From NCBI RefSeq assembly GCF_007997035.1, contig NZ_VOSS01000068.1, positions 1 through 61,777 of the forward strand: a stretch of DNA of 61,777 nucleotides, read 5' to 3'. The translations under genes and the position numbers were made by a program. This stretch comes from Ralstonia sp. TCR112 (GTDB taxonomy: Bacteria; Pseudomonadota; Gammaproteobacteria; Burkholderiales; Burkholderiaceae). The notes below the pieces were generated by a model. It saw only the letters and a list, made by a program, of their open reading frames with translations, searched no databases and was not told the DNA's origin. Positions 35,280 to 43,477 of this stretch are shown here, piece by piece (position 1 is the stretch's first letter; the number at the start of each line of letters is the position of its first letter).

Positions 35280-36602
35280 ATGGCTGGCACGGAAACCATG
35301 CCGCTTCAGGCGGCCACACCACCGACGCAAATCGACGAAGCACGCATCGTCAGCAAGATAGCGTGGCGCGTCATGCCGCTGATCATGGTGTGCTATCTGT
35401 TTGCGTTCTTTGATCGCATCAACATCAGCTTTGCCAAGTTTTCATTGCAGACCGATCTGGGTCTGAGCGACACCGCATACGGGCTCGGCGCCGGGTTGTT
35501 CGTCGTGGGCTATGTGCTGTTCGAGGTACCGAGCAACCTCATGCTGTACAAGGTGGGCGCCCGTCGGTGGATTGCCCGCATCATGGTTTCGTGGGGCATT
35601 GCCACCGCGCTGATGGCGTTTGTGCAAACCGAATGGCAGTTCTATGGGCTGCGCTTCGTGATTGGTGCGATGGAGGCAGGTTTTGCTCCGGGCGTCCTGT
35701 ACTACCTGACGATCTGGTTCCCGGCGGCTTACCGCGGTCGGATGACGTCCATGCTGTTCCTGGCATCTGCGTTTGCCGGGCTGCTTGGGGCGCCTGCATC
35801 GGGCCTGGTGCTTTCACACATGGACGGTGTGCTTGCCATGCGCGGCTGGCACTGGTTGTTCCTGGTGGGCGGGCTGCCTTGCGTGCTTCTTGGATACATC
35901 GTCTTCAAGGTGCTCAAGGACCGCATTGAAGATGCCCGTTGGCTTGCGCCGGAGGAGCGTGCGCTGCTGAGCGCCAACATCGCGCGACAGAACCGCGATA
36001 TAGCCGGCCACTCGCTGATCGGTGCGTTGAAGACGCCGGGTTTCCTCATGCTCGGGCTCATCTACTTCCTGATCCAGGTGAGTTCGTACGGCCTGAACTT
36101 CTGGGCGCCGCACATGATTCGCACGTCTGGTATCACCAACCCCACCACCATCGGTCTGCTGACGGCTGTGCCCTACCTGTGCGGGGCGATCACCATGGTC
36201 GTCGTGGGACGTGTGTCAGACCGTACGGGCGAACGCCGCAAGTTCGTGATTGGGCTGATGGTGCTGGCCTCGGTTGGATTCTTCAGCGCCGGCATTTTTG
36301 ACAAGCAGACCGCCATGCTGGTCCTGGCCCTCGCGATGATGGGTGCGGGCGTAGTGGCCGCGATTCCCGCGTTCTGGGCGCTGCCTCCCAAGCTCGTCGC
36401 AGGCGCCGGGGCAGCAGCCGGCATTGCCCTGATCAACACGCTGGGCCAGCTGGGCGGCATCGTGAGTCCGGTGGTCGTCGGACGCATCAAGGACATGGCG
36501 GGCAGCACCACGCCGGCGCTTTACCTGATTGGCGGCCTCGGGCTTGTGTGTGCGGCCATCCTGACGTTCGCGATGCCAGCCCAGCTGCGCGCCAAAGACT
36601 GA
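35280..36602 (+). CDS. MFS transporter, anion:cation symporter family
   Basis: 440 residues, about 12 membrane segments. The N-terminal signature (RVMPLIMVCYLFAFFDRINISFAK), GLGAGLFVVGYVLFEVPSNLMLYKVGARRWIARIM and AEAGFAPGVLYYLTIWFP-like sequence (MEAGFAPGVLYYLTIWFP) are typical of the family that imports organic anions such as hexonates, tartrate or phthalate. It heads an operon with a CoA-transferase (10 bases downstream) and a lyase, so the substrate is probably the dicarboxylic acid those enzymes process. GGAGACAACG precedes the ATG. Confidence 0.9.
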   Translation: MAGTETMPLQAATPPTQIDEARIVSKIAWRVMPLIMVCYLFAFFDRINISFAKFSLQTDLGLSDTAYGLGAGLFVVGYVLFEVPSNLMLYKVGARRWIARIMVSWGIATALMAFVQTEWQFYGLRFVIGAMEAGFAPGVLYYLTIWFPAAYRGRMTSMLFLASAFAGLLGAPASGLVLSHMDGVLAMRGWHWLFLVGGLPCVLLGYIVFKVLKDRIEDARWLAPEERALLSANIARQNRDIAGHSLIGALKTPGFLMLGLIYFLIQVSSYGLNFWAPHMIRTSGITNPTTIGLLTAVPYLCGAITMVVVGRVSDRTGERRKFVIGLMVLASVGFFSAGIFDKQTAMLVLALAMMGAGVVAAIPAFWALPPKLVAGAGAAAGIALINTLGQLGGIVSPVVVGRIKDMAGSTTPALYLIGGLGLVCAAILTFAMPAQLRAKD

Positions 36603-36611
36603 GGTAGAGAG

Positions 36612-37844
36612 ATGCAACAACAACACGTGCAATCCGGTAACGAAATCCATTGCGCTCCCATGGCACTCCAAGGGGTGCGCGTCATCGAGATGGGGCAATT
36701 GATCGCGGGGCCCTTTGCTGGCAAGACGCTCGGTGAGTTCGGCGCCGAGGTGATCAAGATCGAGCCACCCGGCGCGGGCGACCCCCTGCGCAACTGGCGC
36801 ATGCTGAAGGACGGCACCTCCGTTTGGTGGCAGGTGCAGTCGCGCAACAAGCGCTCCGTGGCGCTCGACCTGCGCAACCCGGAAGCGCAAGAGATCGCGC
36901 GAGAACTGATTGCTTCAGCCGATGTGCTCATTGAGAATTTCCGCCCCGGCACGCTGGAAAGCTGGGGGCTCGGCTGGGATGTGCTGTCGGAGCTGAACCC
37001 GGGCCTGGTGATGTTGCGTATCTCTGGCTACGGGCAGACGGGGCCATACCGTGACTTGCCCGGGTTCGGCGCCATCGGCGAAGCCATGGGCGGCCTGCGG
37101 CATCTCACCGGCGAGCCGGGTCGCATACCTGTGCGGTGCGGCATCTCCATTGGCGACACGCTCGCCGCGTTGCACGGCACGATCGGCATCCTCACGGCGC
37201 TGTATCACCGCAAAGTGAACGGCGGCAAGGGCCAGGTCATCGACGTGGCCCTGAACGAGGCCGTGCTCAACGTCATGGAAAGTCTGATCCCGGAGTACAG
37301 CGCGTTTGGTGCCGTACGAGAGGCTGCAGGGAGCGCCTTGCCGGGCATCGCACCGTCGAATGCCTATCGTTGTGTGGACGGCTACATCTTGATCGCTGGC
37401 AATGGTGACAGCATCTTCAAGCGCTTGATGCACACCATCGGGCGCATCGATCTCGCGGACGATCCTGCCTTTGCCAATAATGCGGGCCGTGTCGCTCGAG
37501 TTGAAGAACTGGATGGCGCCATTGGCAGCTGGACAGCATTGCGAACGGTCGAAGAGGCGTTGCACCTGCTGGCTGAAGCGCGCGTACCGGCCGGGAAAGT
37601 CTATACCGCCAAGGACATCGTTGAAGACCCGCACTACCGTGCGCGGGACATGATCCTCCCGCAGCGCACCCGTGAAGGCGACACGTTGGAAGTGCCGGGC
37701 GTGGTCCCCAAATTGGAGGGCACACCGGGCACCGTTCGCACCGCCGCGCCGCGATTGGGAGAGGACACGACTGCGGTGTTGCGAGAACTCGGTATCGCCG
37801 ATGATCAGATCGACGTGCTGCGGAACAAAGGAGTCATCGCATGA
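36612..37844 (+). CDS. CaiB/BaiF family CoA-transferase
   Basis: 410 residues, class III CoA-transferase that moves CoA between carboxylic acids. N-terminal motif VIEMGQLIAGPFAGKTLGEFGAEVIKIE; RNKRSVALDLRNPE; catalytic aspartate probably Asp182 in GISIGDTLAALHG. The pairing with an HMG-CoA-lyase-like gene suggests it loads CoA on a 3-hydroxy-dicarboxylate from succinyl-CoA. It begins 10 bases after the MFS stop with GAGG upstream, and its stop overlaps the lyase start by four bases (ATGA). Confidence 0.9.
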   Translation: MQQQHVQSGNEIHCAPMALQGVRVIEMGQLIAGPFAGKTLGEFGAEVIKIEPPGAGDPLRNWRMLKDGTSVWWQVQSRNKRSVALDLRNPEAQEIARELIASADVLIENFRPGTLESWGLGWDVLSELNPGLVMLRISGYGQTGPYRDLPGFGAIGEAMGGLRHLTGEPGRIPVRCGISIGDTLAALHGTIGILTALYHRKVNGGKGQVIDVALNEAVLNVMESLIPEYSAFGAVREAAGSALPGIAPSNAYRCVDGYILIAGNGDSIFKRLMHTIGRIDLADDPAFANNAGRVARVEELDGAIGSWTALRTVEEALHLLAEARVPAGKVYTAKDIVEDPHYRARDMILPQRTREGDTLEVPGVVPKLEGTPGTVRTAAPRLGEDTTAVLRELGIADDQIDVLRNKGVIA

Positions 37845-38815
37845 GCGCCTGGAACGGGAATCACCGCCGCATCCACATCCAGGAGGTTGGCACGCGGGAT
37901 GGATTGCAGGCCGAATGCACCTTTGTACCCACGGAAGAGAAGATTGCGCTGATCGATGCGCTGTCCTCTTTGGGCCTCGCCAAGATCGAAGTCACCGGAT
38001 TCGTTTCGCCCAAGGCCATTCCCGTCCTGGCTGACGCGGAGGCCGTGATGAAAGGCATCCGTCGCGTGCCGGGCACGGTGTACAGCGCGCTCGTGCCGAA
38101 CGTGCGGGGCGCCGAGCGTGCGATCGACTGCGGGGCGGATGAGGTGAACCTTGTCATGTCGGCCACCGAAACGCACAACCTCGCAAATTTGCGCATGACC
38201 CGTGAGCAGTCGTTTGGCGGGCTGCGCGAAGTGGCTGCGTTGGCTCGCGGGGCTGGCGTTCGCGTCAATGTCTCGCTCTCATGCGCATTCGGCTGTCCGA
38301 TGGAAGGCGAAGTCGAGATGGCGACCGTGCTGGACTGGGCGGAGCGCTTTCACACGCAGTTGGGCGCCGACAGCATCACGCTGTGCGATACCACCGGGAT
38401 GGGGTATCCCACGCAGGTGAACAGGCTTGTGCGAGCGTTCCGTGAACGATGGGCCGATGCGGCGTTGACGCTGCACTTCCATAACACCAGAGGCATGGGG
38501 CTCGCCAATGTGCTGGCGGCAATCGAGGCCGGCGCAGACCGCTTCGACGCTTCACTGGGTGGCATTGGTGGCTGTCCGTACGCACCTGGCGCCACCGGGA
38601 ACATCTGTACCGAAGATACCGTGCATGCGCTTGAACTGATGGGCTACGACACGGGAGTCGACCTGGCTGGGCTGGTGGCTGTATCGCGTCGCCTTCCTGC
38701 GTTGGTCGGACACGACACGCCAAGTCAGATCGCTAAAGCCGGACAACGGCTTCAACTGCATCCCGCTCCGCACGACCTCGAGGCGATACGAGCGCGAGCA
38801 GAGGCGCGAGTCTGA
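37841..38815 (+). CDS. Hydroxymethylglutaryl-CoA lyase family protein
   Basis: 324 residues of the HMGL/DRE-TIM family, which cleaves a 3-hydroxy-acyl-CoA to acetyl-CoA plus a keto acid. Metal and catalytic residues are present: Arg19-Asp20 (VGTRDGLQ), His212 and His214 (LHFHNTRGMG) and the loop cysteine Cys245 (GGIGGCPYAPGATGN). True HMG-CoA lyases have the same loop, so HMG-CoA to acetoacetate is the leading guess; a citramalyl-CoA type substrate is possible. Translationally coupled to the CoA-transferase. Confidence 0.88.
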   Translation: MSAWNGNHRRIHIQEVGTRDGLQAECTFVPTEEKIALIDALSSLGLAKIEVTGFVSPKAIPVLADAEAVMKGIRRVPGTVYSALVPNVRGAERAIDCGADEVNLVMSATETHNLANLRMTREQSFGGLREVAALARGAGVRVNVSLSCAFGCPMEGEVEMATVLDWAERFHTQLGADSITLCDTTGMGYPTQVNRLVRAFRERWADAALTLHFHNTRGMGLANVLAAIEAGADRFDASLGGIGGCPYAPGATGNICTEDTVHALELMGYDTGVDLAGLVAVSRRLPALVGHDTPSQIAKAGQRLQLHPAPHDLEAIRARAEARV

Positions 38816-38837
38816 CAAGGTAGTCAGCGCAATCCAG

Positions 38838-39174
38838 TCAGCCGTTTGCTGTTGGGGGGGAGGCAGGCTCCGCTGTCGGAGCTTGCGTGTCCGCCTCTTC
38901 GACGGCATTGCTCAATAGGGCTTGAGCACTGTACAGGCGCGTGGGTATAGGCATTCAGCACCCAGGAAAGGTCGGCCGCAGTGGCTTGCGGAAATCCTGC
39001 ACGTAATGCGCTGAACGCAGCAAACAGCATCGTGCCGTCCATCGAAACCAGGAACACCGCAACGCTGGCCACCCCGAACACTGGCCAAGGGGATGCGGTG
39101 TCGAGGTGTGCATTGGGCAAAATCGAAGCGTTCGCGGCAGAAGCCGCGGCTGCTGAGCTGTCTGGATTCGTCAT
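38838..39174 (-). pseudogene. Remnant of a DHA2-type MFS transporter with internal deletion
   Basis: Codons 1-77 (from 39174) encode a normal transporter N-terminus: a soluble leader then WPVFGVASVAVFLVSMDGTMLFAAFSALRAG and SWVLNAYT, the first membrane segment of 14-helix drug transporters. After about 38944 this match stops. In a different frame, sequence down to the stop at 38838 reads like a transporter C-terminal tail (ALLSNAVEEADTQAPTAEPA). About 400 codons of the middle appear deleted, with a frame change at the junction. It is non-functional. Confidence 0.7.
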
Positions 39175-39223
39175 TAGGCTCTTCCGATAATGTGTGAGCC
39201 GGATCTGCTTCGGGCAACACGTT

Positions 39224-40030
39224 TCAGGAGAGCCCGAACGTCTTGCGCAGACTTGAGTCGACCGGTCCTGCCGGCATGAAACGGCGCAGCTTGCTCAGAA
39301 GGGATGCTTCGCCTTTGGGGGTAAGGCGCATCTTCCATGCCCCCAGTGCAGCATCGACGATGGTGCTTGCGACACCATCGGGGTCCGGCGCCTTCTGGAC
39401 GCTTTTTTGAATGGCCTGTGAAACAACACCACGCTCCGCGTCATAGGCCGCGACTTTGGAAGCCGCATGGGGCGCGTTGGTATCCAGGCTGGTCTTGGTG
39501 AATGAGGGTTCCACAAGCGAGACACGAATGCCGAACTTGCGCACCTCGTGGTCCAGCGTCTCGGACATTCCCTCCACTGCGTGCTTAGATGCCGAATAGA
39601 GGCCCATGTAAGGCGCCGGCAGAAAGCCCAGCACCGAGCTGATGTTGACGATGCGTCCAGAACGCTGCGCCCGCATATGCGGCAATACGGCTTGCGTGGT
39701 ACGCAGGATGCCGAACACGTTGGTGTCGAATAGGGTCTGTGCTTCGGCAACCGATGTTTCCTCAGTTGCGCCGAGCAGGCCCACACCAGCGCTGTTGACC
39801 AGCACATCGATGCGGTCCGCTCGCCTGATGATGGTATCGACACCGTGCCGAACCGAGGCTTCATCGCGGACATCCATCTGGATCAGTTCAACGCCGGCGA
39901 TTGGCTGTGTTCTTGCGAGGTTGCGTACGGTGCCGAACACTCTGCAGCCTCGCAGGGCAAACTTTGCAGCGGTGGCACGGCCGATGCCCGAGGACACGCC
40001 GGTGATCACGACAACTTTGGAATTCGACAT
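39224..40030 (-). CDS. Short-chain dehydrogenase/reductase
   Basis: 268 residues, classical SDR. Cofactor motif [27 protein letters not shown] motif (VLVNSAGVG), catalytic serine (NISSVLGF) and YxxxK ([11 protein letters not shown]). It oxidises or reduces an unknown alcohol/ketone with NAD(P). The gene lies 59 bases downstream of the outer-membrane efflux gene on the same strand and could be cotranscribed with it. No strong ribosome site is visible. Confidence 0.9.
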   Translation of the reverse strand: MSNSKVVVITGVSSGIGRATAAKFALRGCRVFGTVRNLARTQPIAGVELIQMDVRDEASVRHGVDTIIRRADRIDVLVNSAGVGLLGATEETSVAEAQTLFDTNVFGILRTTQAVLPHMRAQRSGRIVNISSVLGFLPAPYMGLYSASKHAVEGMSETLDHEVRKFGIRVSLVEPSFTKTSLDTNAPHAASKVAAYDAERGVVSQAIQKSVQKAPDPDGVASTIVDAALGAWKMRLTPKGEASLLSKLRRFMPAGPVDSSLRKTFGLS

Positions 40031-40089
40031 GGCAGCTTCTTTGTGTATGGGTGAGTGGGGCTTGCGGTAAATGGGTTCTTCAGTGCGCG

Positions 40090-41562
40090 CTATTGGCTGG
40101 CAATTGCGGTCGATGTATCGGGCTGCCAGCCACCACCCAGCGCCTTGAAGGCGGCGACGGCGGCGCGTGCCGATTCGGTTTGCGCTTGCGCGCGCGCATC
40201 CGATGCACGCAGCAAGCTTTCGTCGGCTTGCAGGACTTCGATCAGGCTGACGACGCCTTTTTGGTACGCGGCAAACGAAGCGTTCCGCGCGCGGCTGAGC
40301 GAATCGACGCCTTGCGTGAGCACGGCGGTCTGTTCCTCGCGCTTGACCAGTGCAGAGAACGCGTCTTCCACGTCTTCCGTGGCGCGCAGCACGGCGAGCC
40401 GGTATGCGGCCAGCATCTCGGCTTCCTGGGCTTTGGCCTGATCGATCTGCGCATTGATGCGACCGAAATCAAAGAGGCGCCAGCGCAGGCCGAGCACGCC
40501 AGCAAACTGACTGGCGCCACTGCCGAATAAGCTGCCGGCGCCCACCGATGTGGCGCTACCCAGCAGGCCGCTAAGCGAGAACTTCGGGTAGTACTCTGCA
40601 ATGGCAACGCCGATGCGCGCGTTGGATGCCTCCAGGCGACGTTCAGCAACGATGAGATCCGGCCGGCGCCTTAGCAACTCGCTTGGCGATCCATTGATGG
40701 CGATCTGCGGCGCGGCCGGAATGTCGGCGTCTTGCGCAAGCTCCGTCCGATGTGTACCCGGCAGCGCGCCGAGCATTACGTCCAGTGCGTTCATCGCCGC
40801 GTGGAGGCCCGTCTCAAGCTGCGGGATGGACGCGCGCACCTGAGCGAGCGCGCCCTCTGCCTGCCTGACTTGAAGCTCGGCAGCCAGCCCCTTGCCGTAT
40901 AGCAGGTTGATGGTGGAGAGCAATTCCTCCTGTGTTTGCACCTGGTGACGGGCCACCTTCAGGCGCGTTTGCAAGCCGCGGATGGTGATGTAGATATCAG
41001 CGGTCTGCGCGGCCACTGCCAGCCGTGTGGCGACTGCGCCTGCCCGGGAGGCCTGATAGTCGGCCAATGCTGCCTCTCGGCCACGGCGCAGTCCGCCGAA
41101 TACGTCCAGTTCCCAGCTTGCGTTGACGTCGGCCTCGAACGCGTTGCCGTAGCGGTCGAAGCCCGGCCTTGCATTCAATACGCGGCCTAGAGGCGTTTCG
41201 ACGGACTGATATGCACGCGCCGCTTGGCCTGTGACATTGCCCGAGGGCAGCAACGCGGCGTTGGCCGCACCCAGACCAGCGCGCGCTTGTGTAACACGGG
41301 CGAAGGCTTGGGCGAGGTCCAGGTTCTGTTCCAACGCGAGTTGAACAATCCGTGTGAGCTGCGGATCGCCAAAACCGGCCCACCACGCGGACAGATCCGC
41401 TGGACCATGGGCGGGCCGTTGCTCGACCGAGGTCTGACCCAGGAATCGATCGGGAACCGGCGCCTCCGGCTTCACATAGTTGGGGCCGACAGCGCACCCT
41501 GTGGCCAGGCCGGCAACGAGAAGGGCTGCAAGGGAGTGTTTTGGCAACATGGCGACGTCCAT
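40090..41562 (-). CDS. Outer membrane efflux lipoprotein, NodT/OprM type
   Basis: 490 residues. Lipoprotein signal with cysteine 23 ([10 protein letters not shown]) then [17 protein letters not shown], the classic start of the family. Two repeated helical outer-membrane-factor domains follow, with [23 protein letters not shown] and [22 protein letters not shown]. It forms the trimeric exit duct of the RND pump encoded on the other side of the TetR gene. Start may be 41562 or 41550. An operator-like sequence lies directly upstream. Confidence 0.9.
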   Translation of the reverse strand: MDVAMLPKHSLAALLVAGLATGCAVGPNYVKPEAPVPDRFLGQTSVEQRPAHGPADLSAWWAGFGDPQLTRIVQLALEQNLDLAQAFARVTQARAGLGAANAALLPSGNVTGQAARAYQSVETPLGRVLNARPGFDRYGNAFEADVNASWELDVFGGLRRGREAALADYQASRAGAVATRLAVAAQTADIYITIRGLQTRLKVARHQVQTQEELLSTINLLYGKGLAAELQVRQAEGALAQVRASIPQLETGLHAAMNALDVMLGALPGTHRTELAQDADIPAAPQIAINGSPSELLRRRPDLIVAERRLEASNARIGVAIAEYYPKFSLSGLLGSATSVGAGSLFGSGASQFAGVLGLRWRLFDFGRINAQIDQAKAQEAEMLAAYRLAVLRATEDVEDAFSALVKREEQTAVLTQGVDSLSRARNASFAAYQKGVVSLIEVLQADESLLRASDARAQAQTESARAAVAAFKALGGGWQPDTSTAIASQ

Positions 41563-41574
41563 CGAAGTTTTGAG

Positions 41575-41596
41575 TGACTATAGTACAAATCGGTCA
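41575..41596. promoter_or_regulatory. Operator-like half-sites between oprM-type and tetR genes
   Basis: TGAC (41575-41578) and GTCA (41593-41596) face each other, preceded and followed by G and C, in the 74-base gap between divergent starts. The left half TGACTA matches the arm of the perfect palindrome at 42277, which suggests the same regulator binds both. Confidence 0.45.
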
Positions 41597-41636
41597 CAAG
41601 TTGTTCAACTATCTCGACTGGCGTAAGCTGAAGCCC

Positions 41637-42251
41637 ATGAAAACCACTCCTTACCCCGTTTCCGCCCGCGGCCCGGCGGACCATGACGTACGAGATCAGA
41701 TCGTCGCCGCCGCCACCGAGCACTTCAGTCGGTACGGCTACGAGAAGACCGCTGTGTCCGATCTGGCCAAGGCGATTGGTTTTTCCAAGGCCTACATCTA
41801 CAAGTTCTTCGAGTCCAAGCAGGCCATTGGCGAGATGATTTGCGCCAACTGCCTGCGCGAGATCGAGTCCGACGTGAATGCCGCTTTGGCCGAGGCCGGG
41901 TCCCCGCCGGAGAAGCTCCGCCGCATGTTTAAAGCCTTGACGGAGGCTAGTCTTCGGCTGTTTTCCCACGACCGTAAGCTCTACGAAATCGCTGCCTCGG
42001 CTGCGACCGAGCGGTGGCAGTCGGTGATCGCCTATGAGGGCCGCATCCAGCAACTGCTGCGCAATGTCCTGCAGGAGGGGCGCGAGACCGGAGACTTCGA
42101 GCGCAAGACGCCGTTAGACGAGGCTACGGCGGCCATCTACCTGGTCATGCGTCCGTTCATGAATCCGTTGCTTTTGCAGTACAGCTTCGACTACACGGAG
42201 GTCGCGCCTGGGCTGCTTTCCAGCCTCGTACTCCGAAGCCTTTCTCCCTGA
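41637..42251 (+). CDS. TetR family regulator of the RND efflux genes
   Basis: About 205 residues. Helix-turn-helix: RDQIVAAATEHFSRYGYEKTAVSDLAKAIGFSKAYIYKFFESKQAIGEMI; the remainder is a helical ligand domain. It sits between the divergent outer-membrane factor gene and the adaptor/pump genes, so it likely represses both directions. The ATG at 41637 begins conserved sequence; the upstream in-frame GTG at 41574 would cover the operator. The effector is unknown. Confidence 0.9.
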   Translation: MKTTPYPVSARGPADHDVRDQIVAAATEHFSRYGYEKTAVSDLAKAIGFSKAYIYKFFESKQAIGEMICANCLREIESDVNAALAEAGSPPEKLRRMFKALTEASLRLFSHDRKLYEIAASAATERWQSVIAYEGRIQQLLRNVLQEGRETGDFERKTPLDEATAAIYLVMRPFMNPLLLQYSFDYTEVAPGLLSSLVLRSLSP

Positions 42252-42276
42252 CGCTCAGATTTTTGTATGTGACCAT

Positions 42277-42291
42277 TGACTAAATTAGTCA
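42277..42291. promoter_or_regulatory. Perfect palindromic operator before the RND genes
   Basis: TGACTAA-A-TTAGTCA is a perfect inverted repeat with seven-bp arms, 46 bases before the adaptor start. It is the probable site of the adjacent TetR repressor. Confidence 0.65.
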
Positions 42292-42337
42292 CTTGAACAA
42301 GAATGAAAGCCCAGATCATCCTGTCGATGGGGCTTTC

Positions 42338-43477
42338 ATGCTTTCGCGTCGCTTTATCACCTCTACCGCTGTTCTTGCATTGCCGCTGACGTTGACCGCT
42401 TGCGGCGAAAAGGCTCCCGGCGACCCGCGCACCGAGGCCCCATTGGTGCGTGTTGCATTCGTTCAGCCCGTTGCGTCGGCATCCCGATCGTTCACGGGTG
42501 TCGTGGCTGCCCGGGTGCAGAGCGACCTCGGCTTCCGCGTGCCTGGCAAGGTGCTGGAGCGGTTGGTGGATGCAGGTCAGACCGTCAAGCGCGGGCAGCC
42601 GCTCATGCGCATCGACCCGGTCGATCTGAAGCTCGCCGCGCATGCGCAGCAAGAAGCCGTAGCGGCCGCCCGCGCACGCGCGCAGCAGACGGCGGAAGAT
42701 GAAGCGCGCTACCGCGATCTGCGCGGGACTGGCGCGATTTCCGCTTCCTCTTACGACCAAGCTAAGGCGGCGGCGGACGCGGCAAAAGCGCAATTGAGCG
42801 CCGCTGAAGCGCAGGCGGATGTCGCCCGCAACGCCAGCCGTTACGCAGAACTCGTTGCCGACGGTGACGGCGTGGTCATGGAAACGTTGGCCGAGCCCGG
42901 CCAAGTCGTTAATGCCGGGCAGGCGGTGGTGCGCTTGGCTCACGCTGGCCGCCGTGAGGCAGTGGTCCAGTTGCCGGAAACGTTGCGTCCCGCAATCGGC
43001 TCGGTCGCGCAGGCCACGTTGTTCGGCAGGGAAGGCGACGGCACGCCCGCCAAGCTGCGGCAACTATCGGATGCTGCGGACCGGCTTACCCGCACGTATG
43101 AAGCGCGCTATGTGCTCGACGGCGATCTGGCCAACGCGCCGTTGGGCGCGACCGTCACGATTCGGATTCCCGAGCGGGCAGCGACGGCGCAAGGCGATCT
43201 TCAAGTGGCCGATTTGCAGGTACCCCTCGGTGCCGTGTTCGACGCCGGCAAGGGCCCCGGCGTGTGGGTCATCCAGGGTGATCCAGCGAAGGTCTCGTGG
43301 CGGTCCATCGCGCTCCTGCGCCTAAGCGATGAAGGCGCCCGCGTTGCAGGCCAGGTCAAGCAGGGAGACCGCATAGTCGCGCTCGGCGCACAACTGCTAC
43401 GCGAAGGACAGCAAGTGCGCGTGGCAGGTCAGCAGGCCGCTACCGCAGTTGCTGCAATTGCAGAGGTGCGCCCGTGA
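42338..43477 (+). CDS. RND efflux periplasmic adaptor lipoprotein
   Basis: About 379 residues. Lipoprotein signal with LTAC (Cys22), then the membrane-fusion layout: RVQSDLGFRVPGKVLERLVDAGQTVKRGQPLMRID (lipoyl half), a helical hairpin of about 70 residues rich in Ala/Gln, second lipoyl half (ADGDGVVMETLAEPGQVVNAGQAVVRL), and a beta-barrel domain. It links the inner membrane pump to the outer membrane factor. The ATG at 42338 is preferred over the upstream TTG. The stop overlaps the pump start (GTGA). Confidence 0.92.
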   Translation: MLSRRFITSTAVLALPLTLTACGEKAPGDPRTEAPLVRVAFVQPVASASRSFTGVVAARVQSDLGFRVPGKVLERLVDAGQTVKRGQPLMRIDPVDLKLAAHAQQEAVAAARARAQQTAEDEARYRDLRGTGAISASSYDQAKAAADAAKAQLSAAEAQADVARNASRYAELVADGDGVVMETLAEPGQVVNAGQAVVRLAHAGRREAVVQLPETLRPAIGSVAQATLFGREGDGTPAKLRQLSDAADRLTRTYEARYVLDGDLANAPLGATVTIRIPERAATAQGDLQVADLQVPLGAVFDAGKGPGVWVIQGDPAKVSWRSIALLRLSDEGARVAGQVKQGDRIVALGAQLLREGQQVRVAGQQAATAVAAIAEVRP

